Of a stretch of DNA of 64,000 nucleotides, positions 12,531 through 23,289 are shown piece by piece; position 1 is the stretch's first letter, and each line of letters opens with the position of its first letter. Position numbers and translations under genes: made by a program. The notes below the pieces were generated by a model. It was not told the origin of the DNA, ran no database searches, and saw only the letters and a list, made by a program, of their open reading frames with translations. This DNA comes from Sindora glabra (lineage: Eukaryota > Streptophyta > Magnoliopsida > Fabales > Fabaceae): contig CM035234.1 of assembly GCA_020226215.1 (NCBI GenBank), positions 71,317,135 through 71,381,134 of the forward strand. The letters run 5' to 3'.

Positions 12531-13739
12531 TGCCATTTTAAGAAAAGTGAAAATACGCGTAATCCGATTGTACTACATTCTCATGTTTTAAAAAGTACAA
12601 ATCAACACTCAAATTATACACATCTAATAGAAAATCACCTTTTGCTGTTGGAATATGGAAGGAGAGATCATAAAATGGATTTTCTACTCAACATGTATAG
12701 TTTAAAAAGTTAATTACACATTGTAGAATATGATATTCCTTGCACATAAGTAAAGTATAGAAGAGTCATGGGTAATCTCATTTTATACAAAAATGATTTT
12801 GCATCAACCTTCGTACGTGTGGATTCCATTTAATATGATATGAAATGAAATAAAATGATTATTTCATAATTACATTTATTATAGTTAGTAATGAGATGAA
12901 CATTTCATTTCATTTTTATCATTGGTAGATCAAAATAATGCACAAATAGAATAGAGTAATAGCTAATGGCAATAATATCCTTAACAAATAATAAATATTA
13001 AATTTAACAATTTAATATAATTAAAATTAATGGTATAATCAACAAGAAAAAATTTTCATATTTTAAATTGTATTATCAAAATTATAATGGTAAAAAATTT
13101 AGCATAAAAATTCTAGTTAACTAAAATTTTAAAATAAATGATTGTTTATAAAGGATAAATATATCCTATTTCATATTATTATTAAAAATGTAATCATTAA
13201 GATATTTAATAGAAAAATATTAATAATTGATATTATTTTATTATTTATTAATAAAAATATATAAAAAATCCAGAGGATAGAAGTTTAAAATGTTATTTTA
13301 TAAATGATAGAATGATTGATTTTATCATTTTTGTTATGAATAAAAATTTCATCATTTGTGGAATGAATATTTCTTAAAAATTGGACATTCTCATTTTATA
13401 ATACTTATTTAGCAATATTTTTTTGTTATTTTCATTCCATTTCATCTAATTAAATGTACTATGTACTATGAGTATTTTTATTATTATATTATTCATTTTT
13501 GAATTTGAAATAAAGAAATTAAATATAAATATAAATTTTAATGAAAAATAATAAAATTTTGCACTAATATCTTAAAAATTAATTTTTTTTAAATTTTATT
13601 TTATCCAGTATTTTTATAAATGGATAATACCACAGATTAAAAAAAAAAGAGAGAGAGATATTTAGATCACGAATTGAATGATTCGATCAGATTAAATAAA
13701 TCAATGATCAAGCCAAGTAATGGCATAAATGAAAAGTGG
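12531..13739. other. AT-rich intergenic DNA, no gene seen
   Basis: Low-complexity AT-rich sequence with no recognisable coding region or transposon boundary. The GAGAGAGA run at about 13650 is the only visible simple repeat. Confidence 0.6.
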
Positions 13740-14217
13740 ATGAGTAAAAATGAAGCATGATCTTCCCGATGCCTCCAAGGCATTTAGTTGTCCAAGGCAA
13801 TTGGGTTATTTGCATAGGAAATATGATCAACTAACGAAAGTCAAATTAAATACCGTTTGGCTGACTTTCTTCATGGCAGCCGGGATTGCGGAACTCATCT
13901 CCACTTTCATTCATCTCCATTGTGTAACCCCATATTCACCAATTACCATTGAAAACGTGGATGAGTACATTTATGACAATGCATTCAGCTATATGCCTAT
14001 AAATAGGACGTTGCCAGAGGTCTGAAAGCGGAACCGAGCAAGAGGAAAAATTGCTTCTGTTGTTAAAGCTTGCTGCTTTTTTTGAAGTGTAGTGTTGTTG
14101 CACTATTTTTTATATGATTATTTTTTTTAATTTTTTTATTGAGATTGTTTGTATTAAGGGCGAAGAGTAACCATGCCATTATGAGAAAATATATACTGCT
14201 AGTGAAGTGAAAAATAT
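13740..14217 (+). promoter_or_regulatory. Orphan core promoter cut short by a retroelement
   Basis: A 300-bp island of balanced composition ends in CTATAAATAGGACG, with TATAAATA at 13998-14005, a textbook plant TATA box. The expected start site would be near 14030, in GGAACCGAGCAAGAGG. About 190 bp further the DNA passes into copia LTR sequence at 14218, and no plausible coding region follows. A 91-codon ORF (13750-14025) overlaps the island and ends beyond the TATA box. It has no recognisable domain and I read it as chance. The likeliest reading is the leftover promoter of a gene whose body was lost or displaced, but this is inference. Confidence 0.4.
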
Positions 14218-14799
14218 TGCGAGTGTGGGTATGCTTCAAAAAAGTTTAAGATTCAAGTGTTAATTTAATATATTTTAGATCCAACAATGGAAGTTCCAAT
14301 CACTTTGGTTTAAATTACAATTTCTTTATATTTGAACTTCTCTTTGTTTCTGCTTCCATACTTGCTACAAATCTATAATCACAAACACAATGCCTCTCTC
14401 GTGATTACAAAAGGATTATTAGGGTCCTCTACATAAAATACATAAAATATACATATTCCAAATCTTAAGATGGTTTCCTTAAGAGTGTAACTTTCATGAG
14501 AAAGTAAAGGCAAAAGATTTTTTTGGTGGATATTTAATCAGAGTATAAGAATATATTTATAATATTTCTCTATTTTGATTTGTGCTACTTAAAGGGTAAA
14601 AGCTCACAGAAAATCAATTTAGATTGCTCCAATTTAGGATAATGGGAGGTAATCAATTTAGATTACTCCATGTTAGGAATAATTATTTTCAAAATAAATT
14701 TGGAGATAATTCACTCATTAGAATTAAAATATCATATCCCCATAAAAACATCCACTCAAATTTAATCTTATTAATTATTTAAACTAATTAAATAATTGA
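14218..14799 (-). mobile_element. Copia 3' LTR, outer part, split by the gypsy insertion
   Basis: Read on the minus strand this looks like an LTR. It has AT-rich U3-like sequence, a TATAAATATATTC box on the minus strand near 14550, and an end TACCCACACTCGCA at 14218, which gives a CA terminus. It is joined to 20947-21011 if the gypsy element and one copy of its ATTGA duplication are removed. The joined LTR would be about 647 bp and starts TGTTGTATGACATG next to a polypurine tract. The outer boundary at 14218 is uncertain because no matching duplication was found. Confidence 0.45.
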
Positions 14800-16276
14800 T
14801 GTGCATCGCAATACATTGAAATTTATCCAAATTTACAAAAGAGTAGTAAGGGTAAATTAGGTCGATCTTACAAAGATTAAACTTCATTTACTTCCAATTT
14901 GACCATAGAACAATGGGATTTTTTTATCTTTGGACAAAAAAAAAAAGGAGTTTAATAGTACAAGACAAGAAGTAGGTGAATTGAAAATAGAAACTATAAA
15001 ATATGATTTACTTACAATAAAAGAAATGTAGTTAAAAGAATTTACATCTTTTAATTTGTCAATAACTACAAAACATAGGTAATGCTTAAATAATTATTTA
15101 GTTGAGAAAAATCATCCAAAAAACTTGTAATTATTGCCTATTTTCCTTTTTTAATGTGATTAGAATCAAGAAATTAAAGCCGATTAATTAGACTTAATCC
15201 TTATTAAAATCCAATCAATATAAAGATCCAATTGAAGTCGATGAAATCAAAATAAAGTAAAGATAAGTGGAATTCAATTGAAATAAATTAAATAATTTTG
15301 CAAATTATAAAGTTCACCTTCTGTTTCATCTACCATATAATAACTAACTAAACCAAATTCACAAGCCTAAACATAAATCTAGTCAACCACTTTAAAACTT
15401 AATTACATAGACAATTGTCTAACAAGCTCTTTTTAGAAAACTATACATGCAATCATCATTGAAGGAAATAGATAAACAAAGATAATTTATTAAACATAAA
15501 ATATTAAGAATAAGGTCTCAAAATCAATTAAAAAATGCATATAATCATTTCAACTCTAAGAAAAGAGTTTAACCATTCATAACTTGAAAGGCTCAAAAAT
15601 ACCAAACAAAAAAAATTGTTGAATGCTAAAATTTGAATGTCCTACAAGACTGCATTTCTCTCTAATAAAACCTTCCTAAATCAATTCCACTAAGTTACGC
15701 ACACTTACCTCTAACTCTTAGATATCTAATGGGCTAGACTTTTCACAATTTGGAGGCCTGTAGCTTAAATTACGATCCAAGCACTAAAGTAGTTCCAATG
15801 TTGTTTAATTTTTCTCATTCTAGTTGGGTTACTTTTCCACCTTAAAATGACACCATTTTGACTCTAAGGGCTCAGAAACATGTTACTTTGGGTCTTAACT
15901 AATTTTGGGCATTAGAATTTTACAATTTAGGCTCCTAGAACTCATAATATGGGCTAAACAGTGAAGAAAGGTTAAGTCTACTGCATCAAAATAGCTCCAC
16001 TAAGAAAGGCCAAATTTGACCGACCAAATGTTTGAATATACTTTTCCACAATAAAAAAAGTTAGAGAGAATTCTCTTTACTTTTAATTTATATGAAAATC
16101 AACCTGATTAAAGGCTTAGAGCTCAAGTTACAACAAAAAACTTGAAATAGTGTCAAATACCCAAAATTAGTCATTGTTTTTCTTTTGGCGCAAAATTCAT
16201 AGTTTATTCCAAAATAAGCCTAAACCTATTAAAATAAACACAATGACACCCTAAAAGACATAAATAAAAGGGAAAA
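14800..16276 (-). repeat. Gypsy 3' LTR (left copy)
   Basis: It starts TGTGCATCGC on the plus strand. From about 14880 it aligns with the right copy from about 19615, sharing for example a 'gggattttttta...' region and a 'ctaaaagacataaata' end. The inner boundary is approximate. Confidence 0.6.
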
Positions 16277-17481
16277 CTAATGTTTACATGTTCTTAGGCA
16301 AAACATACTTTATTCAAAACTAAAATTTAAACCAAAAACTTACTTTTTAATAAATTTGTTAATGAAAAACCAAAAACAAGAAGACAATCAAACTCTTAAG
16401 AAACATGATGCATCATGAATCAGTCAATCTTGACAACTCAAACTTTCATTCAAAAAGCATTAGACCAAATTGATAGACCTCACAAGGTGTAACAATTCTC
16501 TAACTCTTAAGTATTTATTGTGGTTTATTCACTTAAAGTCAATCCATAAAAATGCATACACATTAGTTTGCTTATCATCCTATCTCTATTACTCAAAATC
16601 ATATACAAAATATAAATTAAAAGAATTTTATTTAAGGTTGTAATAAAGTTAAGAAAAACAAAGAAATGGAAAAATTCAAGACATAACAAAGTAACCAAAA
16701 AACTTAATAGAACGTTTAAAACACAATATAGGTTTATCATGAATAATTAAAATTTCAATGTAACACCTAACTCTTAATTTTAAACATTTATCAACTTTTT
16801 TTTATTTCTATTTTTTGCCACTTTATTTACTTCACTCTTTTTTTTAAATTATTTTTTTGATTTCTTTAAAGAAATATTTAATTGCAACAAATCACCTTCT
16901 ATAATACACCCTTAAACTCACTAACCCATATCATAGACTTACAAATGCTCTACTAATATTTAAGATTAGGTAAAGATACTTTCTTTTAAAGGTTTATAAT
17001 TTGGCTAACCAACAAAAATAAACAATTTCAAATACAAAAGGGCTAATCAATGGAAAATTGCAAAGGAGTTATTTGGTTAAGTAGGCTTAAACAATAAATG
17101 CCTTTATCATATTTGTGTATGCAAATGGAGAAAATTATAATATTAAAAAGAATCAAAGCAAGTTATAGAGTACATAATTATAGATGAAAATCACACATAA
17201 GAAAGAAAGAAAGAAAGAAAAAAAATAACATAATTGTCAATATTAAGGCTCAAAAGCTCACAAGGATCATGTTTAACAAAATCAATCTATCAATTCAAGT
17301 TCCATCATCATACTAATTAATTTTCAAGAAGTAGGACAATTCAAATAATCATGTTATGAACTATCAAGCTTAATTCAATCCCTACTCATGGTAATTGCAC
17401 AATTTAAAAGTAATTAAAAAACCTAAAAACAAATCCAAAAGTTTAGAATTACTAAGAATGCACTATTTTTCCTCTAAAAAT
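16277..17481 (-). other. Gypsy internal non-coding remnant
   Basis: This lies between the left LTR and the protease remnant. It should hold the rest of pol and the 3' leader, but no reverse transcriptase or integrase motif can be read in any frame. A short AAAG tract occurs at about 17200-17222. Confidence 0.4.
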
Positions 17482-17805
17482 TCAATTTTTGTTGGATGAA
17501 TAAAAGTAAAAAATAGTAGAATCAAAACCAGGAAGATTAGAAATAACATAATTAATAAAATCAAAACTAGCAAAATAAAAAATAATAAAATGAAGGACAT
17601 CATGCAATAAAGGTTCAAAAATATTAAGAAAAGACATAAAATTATCAAGTAAAGCCCCAAAAATGTCAAACTTGGTTATTATGCTATTAAATTTCATGGT
17701 TAATGTTCTATCTTGAACATTAATCACAATCCCTACTATTTTCGTAAAAGCCCAACCAAGAATGATTAGGGGAGGAGTCTTTGATGTCTCATTCTCCATT
17801 TTCAA
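17482..17805 (-). pseudogene. Gypsy aspartic protease remnant
   Basis: A 107-codon minus-strand ORF reads PPLIILGWAFTKIVGIVINV and then RTLTMKFNSIITKFDIF. This matches the C-terminal half of plant Ty3/gypsy retropepsin domains, which have an ILG-R/W-PF motif, an 'xIDVxxGxLTM' strand and a following 'FDIF'. The catalytic D-S/T-G triad at the N-terminal side is not present, and no reverse transcriptase follows. It lies downstream, in element orientation, of the gag remnant at 18450-18692, in the normal order. It is non-functional. Confidence 0.6.
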
Positions 17806-17828
17806 GATATAGAAATCTATTAGAAAAA

Positions 17829-18185
17829 CTAAAGGTTTGTTTGTTAAATATTTTTAAAAATAGTATTCTATTTTTTATTTTAAAAGGAAAAAAGAACTTG
17901 GTCAATAACTTATTTTTAAAATCTATTTTTAAAAAATTATCTAAATGTGTAACTTAAAAATATAAAAATAAAAAAAAGTTTTAGATGTTTTCTTAACTTA
18001 TTCTCTTATTCTTAATGTTAATTTTAATTACATAAAATATTTTCCTATTTGTAATATTGAACACCCTTTAATATTTATTTTCCTTCAATTCAAAAATTAT
18101 TTTTGGAAAAAATATTTTTTACAAGTAGTTTTTGAGAATAATTTTTAAAAACATAAAAATAAAAATAAATTAAAACACACCCTAA
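17829..18185. mobile_element. MITE-like element, related to 47643-49224
   Basis: The ends are imperfect inverted repeats: CTAAAGGTTTGTTTG at the left, and CTTAGGGTGTGTTTTA as the reverse complement of the right. The interior is AT-rich and resembles parts of 47643-47810 and 49010-49224, for example the 'ctatttttaaaa...taacttaaaaa' block. It has no coding capacity. No convincing target-site duplication was found, so the superfamily is left open (hAT-like termini). Confidence 0.35.
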
Positions 18186-18449
18186 GTCATCAACTTTGAC
18201 TAGAACATCTTCAACTACTCCAATTGGGTAAGTAATGGATTTGTTTGCTAGTTATATGATCACACCAGTGCTTTTTAAAGGTCCCAATTTGAGAGAAGTA
18301 TAAATGGGCAATGGCATGACATTTATAGATGCTCCTAAACCTAGTATGGCTTAATCAAATCTAAAGTTACCAATCATGCATGGGATAGTGGAGGTTCTTA
18401 GATCTTTGCATTTCTAAAGGAGGTCTCTTTGAAGAAAGCCTAAGACATT

Positions 18450-18692
18450 CTATTCCATATTGATATTTTCATATTCCTTTAGTCTTCTCTTATTTTTGTG
18501 CAATTTTTTAAAAAATATGGCATATCTAAGAATTTGTTTAATTGCATCTAGGGAGGGTATATTTACTTCCATTGTCCTAAATGTCTTTAGAATTTCACTA
18601 TCTGATTCTTCTTTCTTGTTGATGGCCAGCTGCTTGGAAATGAAGGAAGGATAATGATTTTGGTAATTTTTTGTGGAACAACATCTTTTCAA
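18450..18692 (-). pseudogene. Gypsy gag C-terminal remnant
   Basis: An 80-codon minus-strand ORF contains VNIPSLDAIKQILRYAIFFK followed by LHKNKRR. This is the conserved segment just before the protease in Athila/Tat-type gypsy polyproteins, where it reads as a helical 'LDAIKQxPxYAKFLK' block. The surrounding frames are broken. It supports the orientation and lineage of the element at 14800-20941. Confidence 0.55.
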
Positions 18693-19539
18693 GCAAAGTC
18701 TAGTTATAATGCTTCGACAGTTAGTTCAAAGTAAGGGTGGATGAGACTTTTTATTTGTTTGCTACTTTGCAATGTAATTGCATTATCATTTTCTCTAAGA
18801 TTTATAATTGTGTTGGCAAAATTTTTTCTTGAATCTTGTGCTTTAAACTACTTGAATTCCTTAGCTAGTTATCCAACTTGTGTTTGAAGGTTTTGACTAT
18901 TGGCCTCAATTCTCAACTAAAATTGGATGAAAGAATTTTCTATAGTTCTCACTAGATCTTTTAGGAAAGATTCAGATTTGAGGGGTTGAGTGGTAGGCTC
19001 AAGATTGGTATTAGATGGTCTAATTAGCGTAAAACTTGGATATTTTTAAGGTAAAGGTTGGTTACTTTGTCTAAGGTTTGGATATTCTATTTAGCTAGGG
19101 TTATAATAGTTGAAATTGGAATTATATTTACATTAGGGTTAGTTTAGACACATATTTGTTGTATAGGCTTAAGGTTAAGAGTAGCTAAATCTTTAAAAGT
19201 CTTATTTTTTATTATCGGTAGCCATGTTTTCAAGTAAACCAACAAAAGGTCCTTTCAATTTTAGGATCTAAATCAAATATATTATCATTTAAAGCCTTAA
19301 CATGCATTAGAAAAAACTAGAATTGATAAAAAAATAAAAAATGCAAAAGTTGATAAACAAAAAAATAATAGAAAAATAAAGAAAAAATTAAAAAAAGCAA
19401 ACAATGTTTTTTAGGTAAAAAACATGATAGGGTCTAGCATATGTAAGGTGTAATGATGGACTACTAAATTTCATGGCCAAATTCCACAAAAAATTTTCTA
19501 CTCAACCTTTTCAAACAACCTAGAAGAAAAAAGAAAAAC

Positions 19540-20941
19540 TATGAGAAAAAGTGAATGAAAATAATCAAATCAATGGCAATAGTAAGGAGGAATTGAGTCT
19601 ATTTTATGAAAATTAGACTTCATTTTACTTCTAATTTAATTATGAAACAATGAGATTTTTTTATCTTTGGAAAAAATAGAGTTTAATAGCAAGAAACAAG
19701 AATTAGATGAATTAAAAATAGACTATAAAATAAGATTTACTCACAGCAAAGGAATTCTAGTTTAAAAGCTTGACATTAATCTTTCCATTTATCATTTACC
19801 ACAAAATATAAGTAATACTCGATAAATCATTCAGTTGAGGAAAATCACCCAAAAGCCTACAATTATTCCCAAATTCTCTTTTTAATACAATTAGAATCAA
19901 GAAATCAAATTTAATTAATTAGACCTAATCCTTATGAAGATCCAATTAAAGTTAATTGAAATTAAAATAAAGATAAGTGAAACTCAATTGAAATAGACTA
20001 AATAATCCCACAAGTATACAAATTACAAAGGTTAACCTCTATTTCATGTAATAGACAACACATAATTGAACCAAATTCATAAATGCAAACATAAATCTAA
20101 TCCACCGCTTCAAAGCTTAATCATATAGATAATTGTCTAATGAGCTTTTTTTAGAAAACTATCCATGCAATTATCAATAAAGGAAATATATGAGTAAAGA
20201 TAATTAATCAAACATAAAAGATGAAGAACAAGGTCTTAAAATCAATTAGAAAGAACTTACCAAATCCTTTGAGTTAGAAGAAAATAGTTTATCCACTTAT
20301 AGCTTGAAAAGCTCAAAAATAGCAAAAGAAGGAAACTGTTGAATGTTGAAATCTAAATGTCCTACAAAGTAGTGTTTCTTTAATGGACTAGACTTTTCAC
20401 AATTTAAAGGTTTGTAGATTAAATGATGATCTAAGCACTAAAATATATTTAATCCTATCTAATTTTTTTCATTCTAGTTGAGGATGTTCTTCCACCTTTA
20501 AAATGATGTCACTTTTACTCCAAGGGCTTAGGAACATATTGCTTTATCTTTTAGCTAATTTTAGGCACCAAAATTTTGTAATTCAAACTCCTGAAACTTA
20601 AGCTATAGACCAAATAGTGAGGAAAGGCTAGATCCGTTGCATTACAATAATACCACCAGATCCAATTCAAGGTCAAATTTGATCCACCAATTGTTTGAAA
20701 TGGCTCTTCCACAAAACATGAAAATTAGAGAGAATTCCCTTATAACTTCCAATCCATATAAAGATTAACTCAATCAAAGGTCCAAAGCTTAAGTTACAAC
20801 TAAAAACTTGAAGCAATATCAAATTCCCAAAATTAGTTATTATTTTCCATTTAACCTAAAACTCATGATTTATTTCAAAATAAGGCTAAACCTATTAAAA
20901 TAAATAATATGATACTCTAAAAGACATAAATATAGGGAGAA
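19540..20941 (-). repeat. Gypsy 5' LTR (right copy)
   Basis: A direct repeat of 14800-16276, aligned clearly from about 19615 to 20935. The outer end at 20941 is set by the ATTGA duplication. The inner end is approximate because the first 70 bp are strongly diverged. Confidence 0.55.
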
Positions 20942-20946
20942 ATTGA

Positions 20947-21022
20947 TATAAAATATTATGTATATCAATAATAGAGCATGCCTATATTAACGAATTACAT
21001 GTCATACAACATCTCCCACTTA
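20947..21022 (-). mobile_element. Start of the copia 3' LTR and its polypurine tract
   Basis: On the minus strand the LTR begins TGTTGTATGACATG at 21011. It is preceded by the purine tract AAGTGGGAGAT (21012-21022), the usual copia polypurine tract. The rest of this LTR continues at 14218-14799, beyond the gypsy insertion. Confidence 0.55.
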
Positions 21023-21950
21023 TACATGTGGGTATGTTACTTTCCTAAAACAAACATTGGTTATCCTCTTAGTCATACTAGAAATGGAAGATAAGACTAT
21101 ATGAGAAATGTTCAAATAAGTAAATAGCATACTAGGTCACCATCTAATTAGCATGACACTATCCAAGCCTTAGGATACCTAAAATCATCTACTTAACCAA
21201 ACTTTTGCATTGATGATCCCTCCTGAATACCATGGAAGAACCAATCTATATCCTTTGTGGTCATGGTTACATCAACTACACAAGTTTATATAACCACTCG
21301 GTCATTGTGTCATAAACCTATAGGTGTAAGATCAAATTTTTCCCCTTATACGTATAAACTCACTAAGTCTAAGCAGTTTTCCTAGACATATTCCATTGGA
21401 CTGCATGATTCATAGCCCTTGGAAAATATATGAAAATAATAACACCTAACTTTATATTGATGATATAGGTCTAAGTCTCAAAAGGTGCAATTGTAAGACA
21501 CTTACAAGTCCTATATGATTCGTATAATGATGAAGCAGGGACCCATTTAATCATTATCTTACAACATATACATTACAAAATGTATGCTATGGTGGAGCTT
21601 CCACTTAGAGCTTGTTATACTCAAGTAATACACCATACAGAATACAAACTAATCATCATGAAATGATTAGCTTGAAACATCAAATTTCAAATTTGGCTTC
21701 ATATAGGCTACATAAAAGTGTCAACATCCTTTACATTTAACTTTTTCAAGAGTCTCATATTAGCGCATAGTTGAGGTGAAATATTTTTATAATGAATCCT
21801 CGCTTATGACCTTGACAATAAGGAGATCATTTGCATAATATACGTAGTGATCATTTAAGTCTTATCTTACCTATTGCTCAAGAATGGGGACCATTTTCAT
21901 TGTGAGAGAGAAAATAAAAAACTAGTAACACACACACGCACTGAGAACCC
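21023..21950 (-). other. Copia internal remnant, not clearly coding
   Basis: This lies directly inside the polypurine tract and so should be the 3' part of a copia element. It is less AT-rich than its surroundings. A minus-strand reading near 21830 gives YANDLLIV, which could be a decayed reverse-transcriptase YVDD region, but the context does not support it strongly. No 5' LTR was found. Confidence 0.35.
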
Positions 21951-23289
21951 TAATTAACCTTTATTACAAGTTAATAAATGCCAAAAAAAAATTTATTTCT
22001 AAAAAAATAAATTACAACATAATAGTATATCAAATGCTTACTAGACACAAACCTTCCACATGCTTTCTAAAAATACTTATAGCAGGTTTGCTTAATGTTG
22101 CCATTTTTAACTTTCTATGGATATATTTTTACATAGATTAATATTACAAAGTTTAAAAATGTAAGCCAATAGCAATAATGAATAACAATTAATAAATAAG
22201 AAAATAAAAAACTTACATTCAAAGTTGCGTTAATTTTGTTGAAAAAATTTCTATATGAAAACTATAATTTATATTAAAAGAGTTAACTTTTTTTGATAAA
22301 ATTTACAAAAATACTTATCAATATAAATTTTTTTGAAATATGTACTGAAGTATAATTCTTCAATTTTTGACTTTTTGAGATTGGCATCAAAATAAATTGA
22401 AATTTTCAAATAAAAAAATGATTTATTGCTCCATGTCTAATCAATGACAAGGACTTGTTATTATGACACAATGTGATCGCTACTCTCGCATGAGTCAAAT
22501 TATTTCAGCCACAGGTTCAATACTATACTCTCTGATAAATTCAGTTCCTGTTTACTTTGTTTCATATTTCCGTCGAGTTTGGAATTCTGAATCTGAATTT
22601 CACATGTATATAAGAAAAGAGTAGAAATAAAATAAATTTAAGGGAATATATTTAAATTTATTTTTCTTAAAAGAAAAGGATTAAAAAGTTTAAAATTTAA
22701 AATTTTCACTTAAGTGAATTGAAAGAATAAGAAGGAAAGGAAAAATAAAAAGATATAATTTGGGGTTAAGTTATCTTTACACATTAAAATTTTATGCAAT
22801 CTTATTTATATTTTGGTTTAAACATAATTTTCATTTCTCTAAAAAATAATTATATAATTTCAGTCTTTCTAATTTAAAATAATTATGATCATCCTAATTT
22901 TAAATAATTTTAATGTTATGTGTAAAGGGATGAATGAATAATGATAATAAAAATAAAAATAAGAGATTAATAGTTGTTGCTAGAAAATTTGAAGGACGTA
23001 AGAATCACCACTTTTGTAAATAAAGAACTAAATATTATATTTTCTTACTCTTAAAATAATATTTTTTTTATGAATAGAGAAGTGGCTACACCACTAAATG
23101 TACATACACAATGACTAAAGATCAAATTCTAAATTTAATGAAAGGCACAAAAATTTTAAGAAATATCGAGTATTACTTGAATAAAAAAATTTTAACTTAA
23201 AATAATCTATTATGATACCTTAAAAATGAAATTAGTACAATTATAGTCCTCATATTTCATTTCTATTGAATTTGATTGACTTCTTTCAG
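21951..23289. other. AT-rich intergenic DNA with one copy of a three-copy module
   Basis: No gene is supported. The only structured part is the module copy at 22343-22500. The rest is low-complexity AT sequence. Confidence 0.5.
22343..22500 (+). repeat. Non-coding module, copy 1 of 3
   Basis: It runs from ACTGAAGTATAATTCTTC through CAATTTTTGACTTTTTGA to GCATGAGTCAAAT. The same order of blocks occurs at 24604-24842 and 58538-58768. Middle blocks such as AATGACAAGGAC and a TGTGA-GCTAC stretch are closer to the third copy than to the second. Confidence 0.65.

Larger units (their letters stand above)
14800..20941 (-). mobile_element. Degenerate Ty3/gypsy element, internally deleted
   Basis: Two direct repeats of about 1.4 kb (14800-16276 and about 19540-20941) flank an internal region with gypsy gag and protease remnants on the minus strand. 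ATTGA lies on both sides (14795-14799 and 20942-20946) and fits a 5-bp target-site duplication. The sequences beyond join into a continuous copia LTR. Reverse transcriptase, RNase H and integrase are not recognisable, so the element lacks most of pol. The LTRs have diverged a good deal, so it is old. No primer binding site was recognised. The order of surviving domains suggests an Athila/Tat-like lineage, but that is tentative. Confidence 0.65.

Noticed and set aside
13750..14025. 91-codon ORF
   Set aside because: It runs through and beyond a strong TATA box, has no recognisable domain and no homologous copy. It is better read as promoter sequence.
21700..21850. Possible reverse-transcriptase YVDD remnant (YANDLLIV)
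   Set aside because: A single short match without flanking reverse-transcriptase motifs is not enough to annotate a pol fragment.
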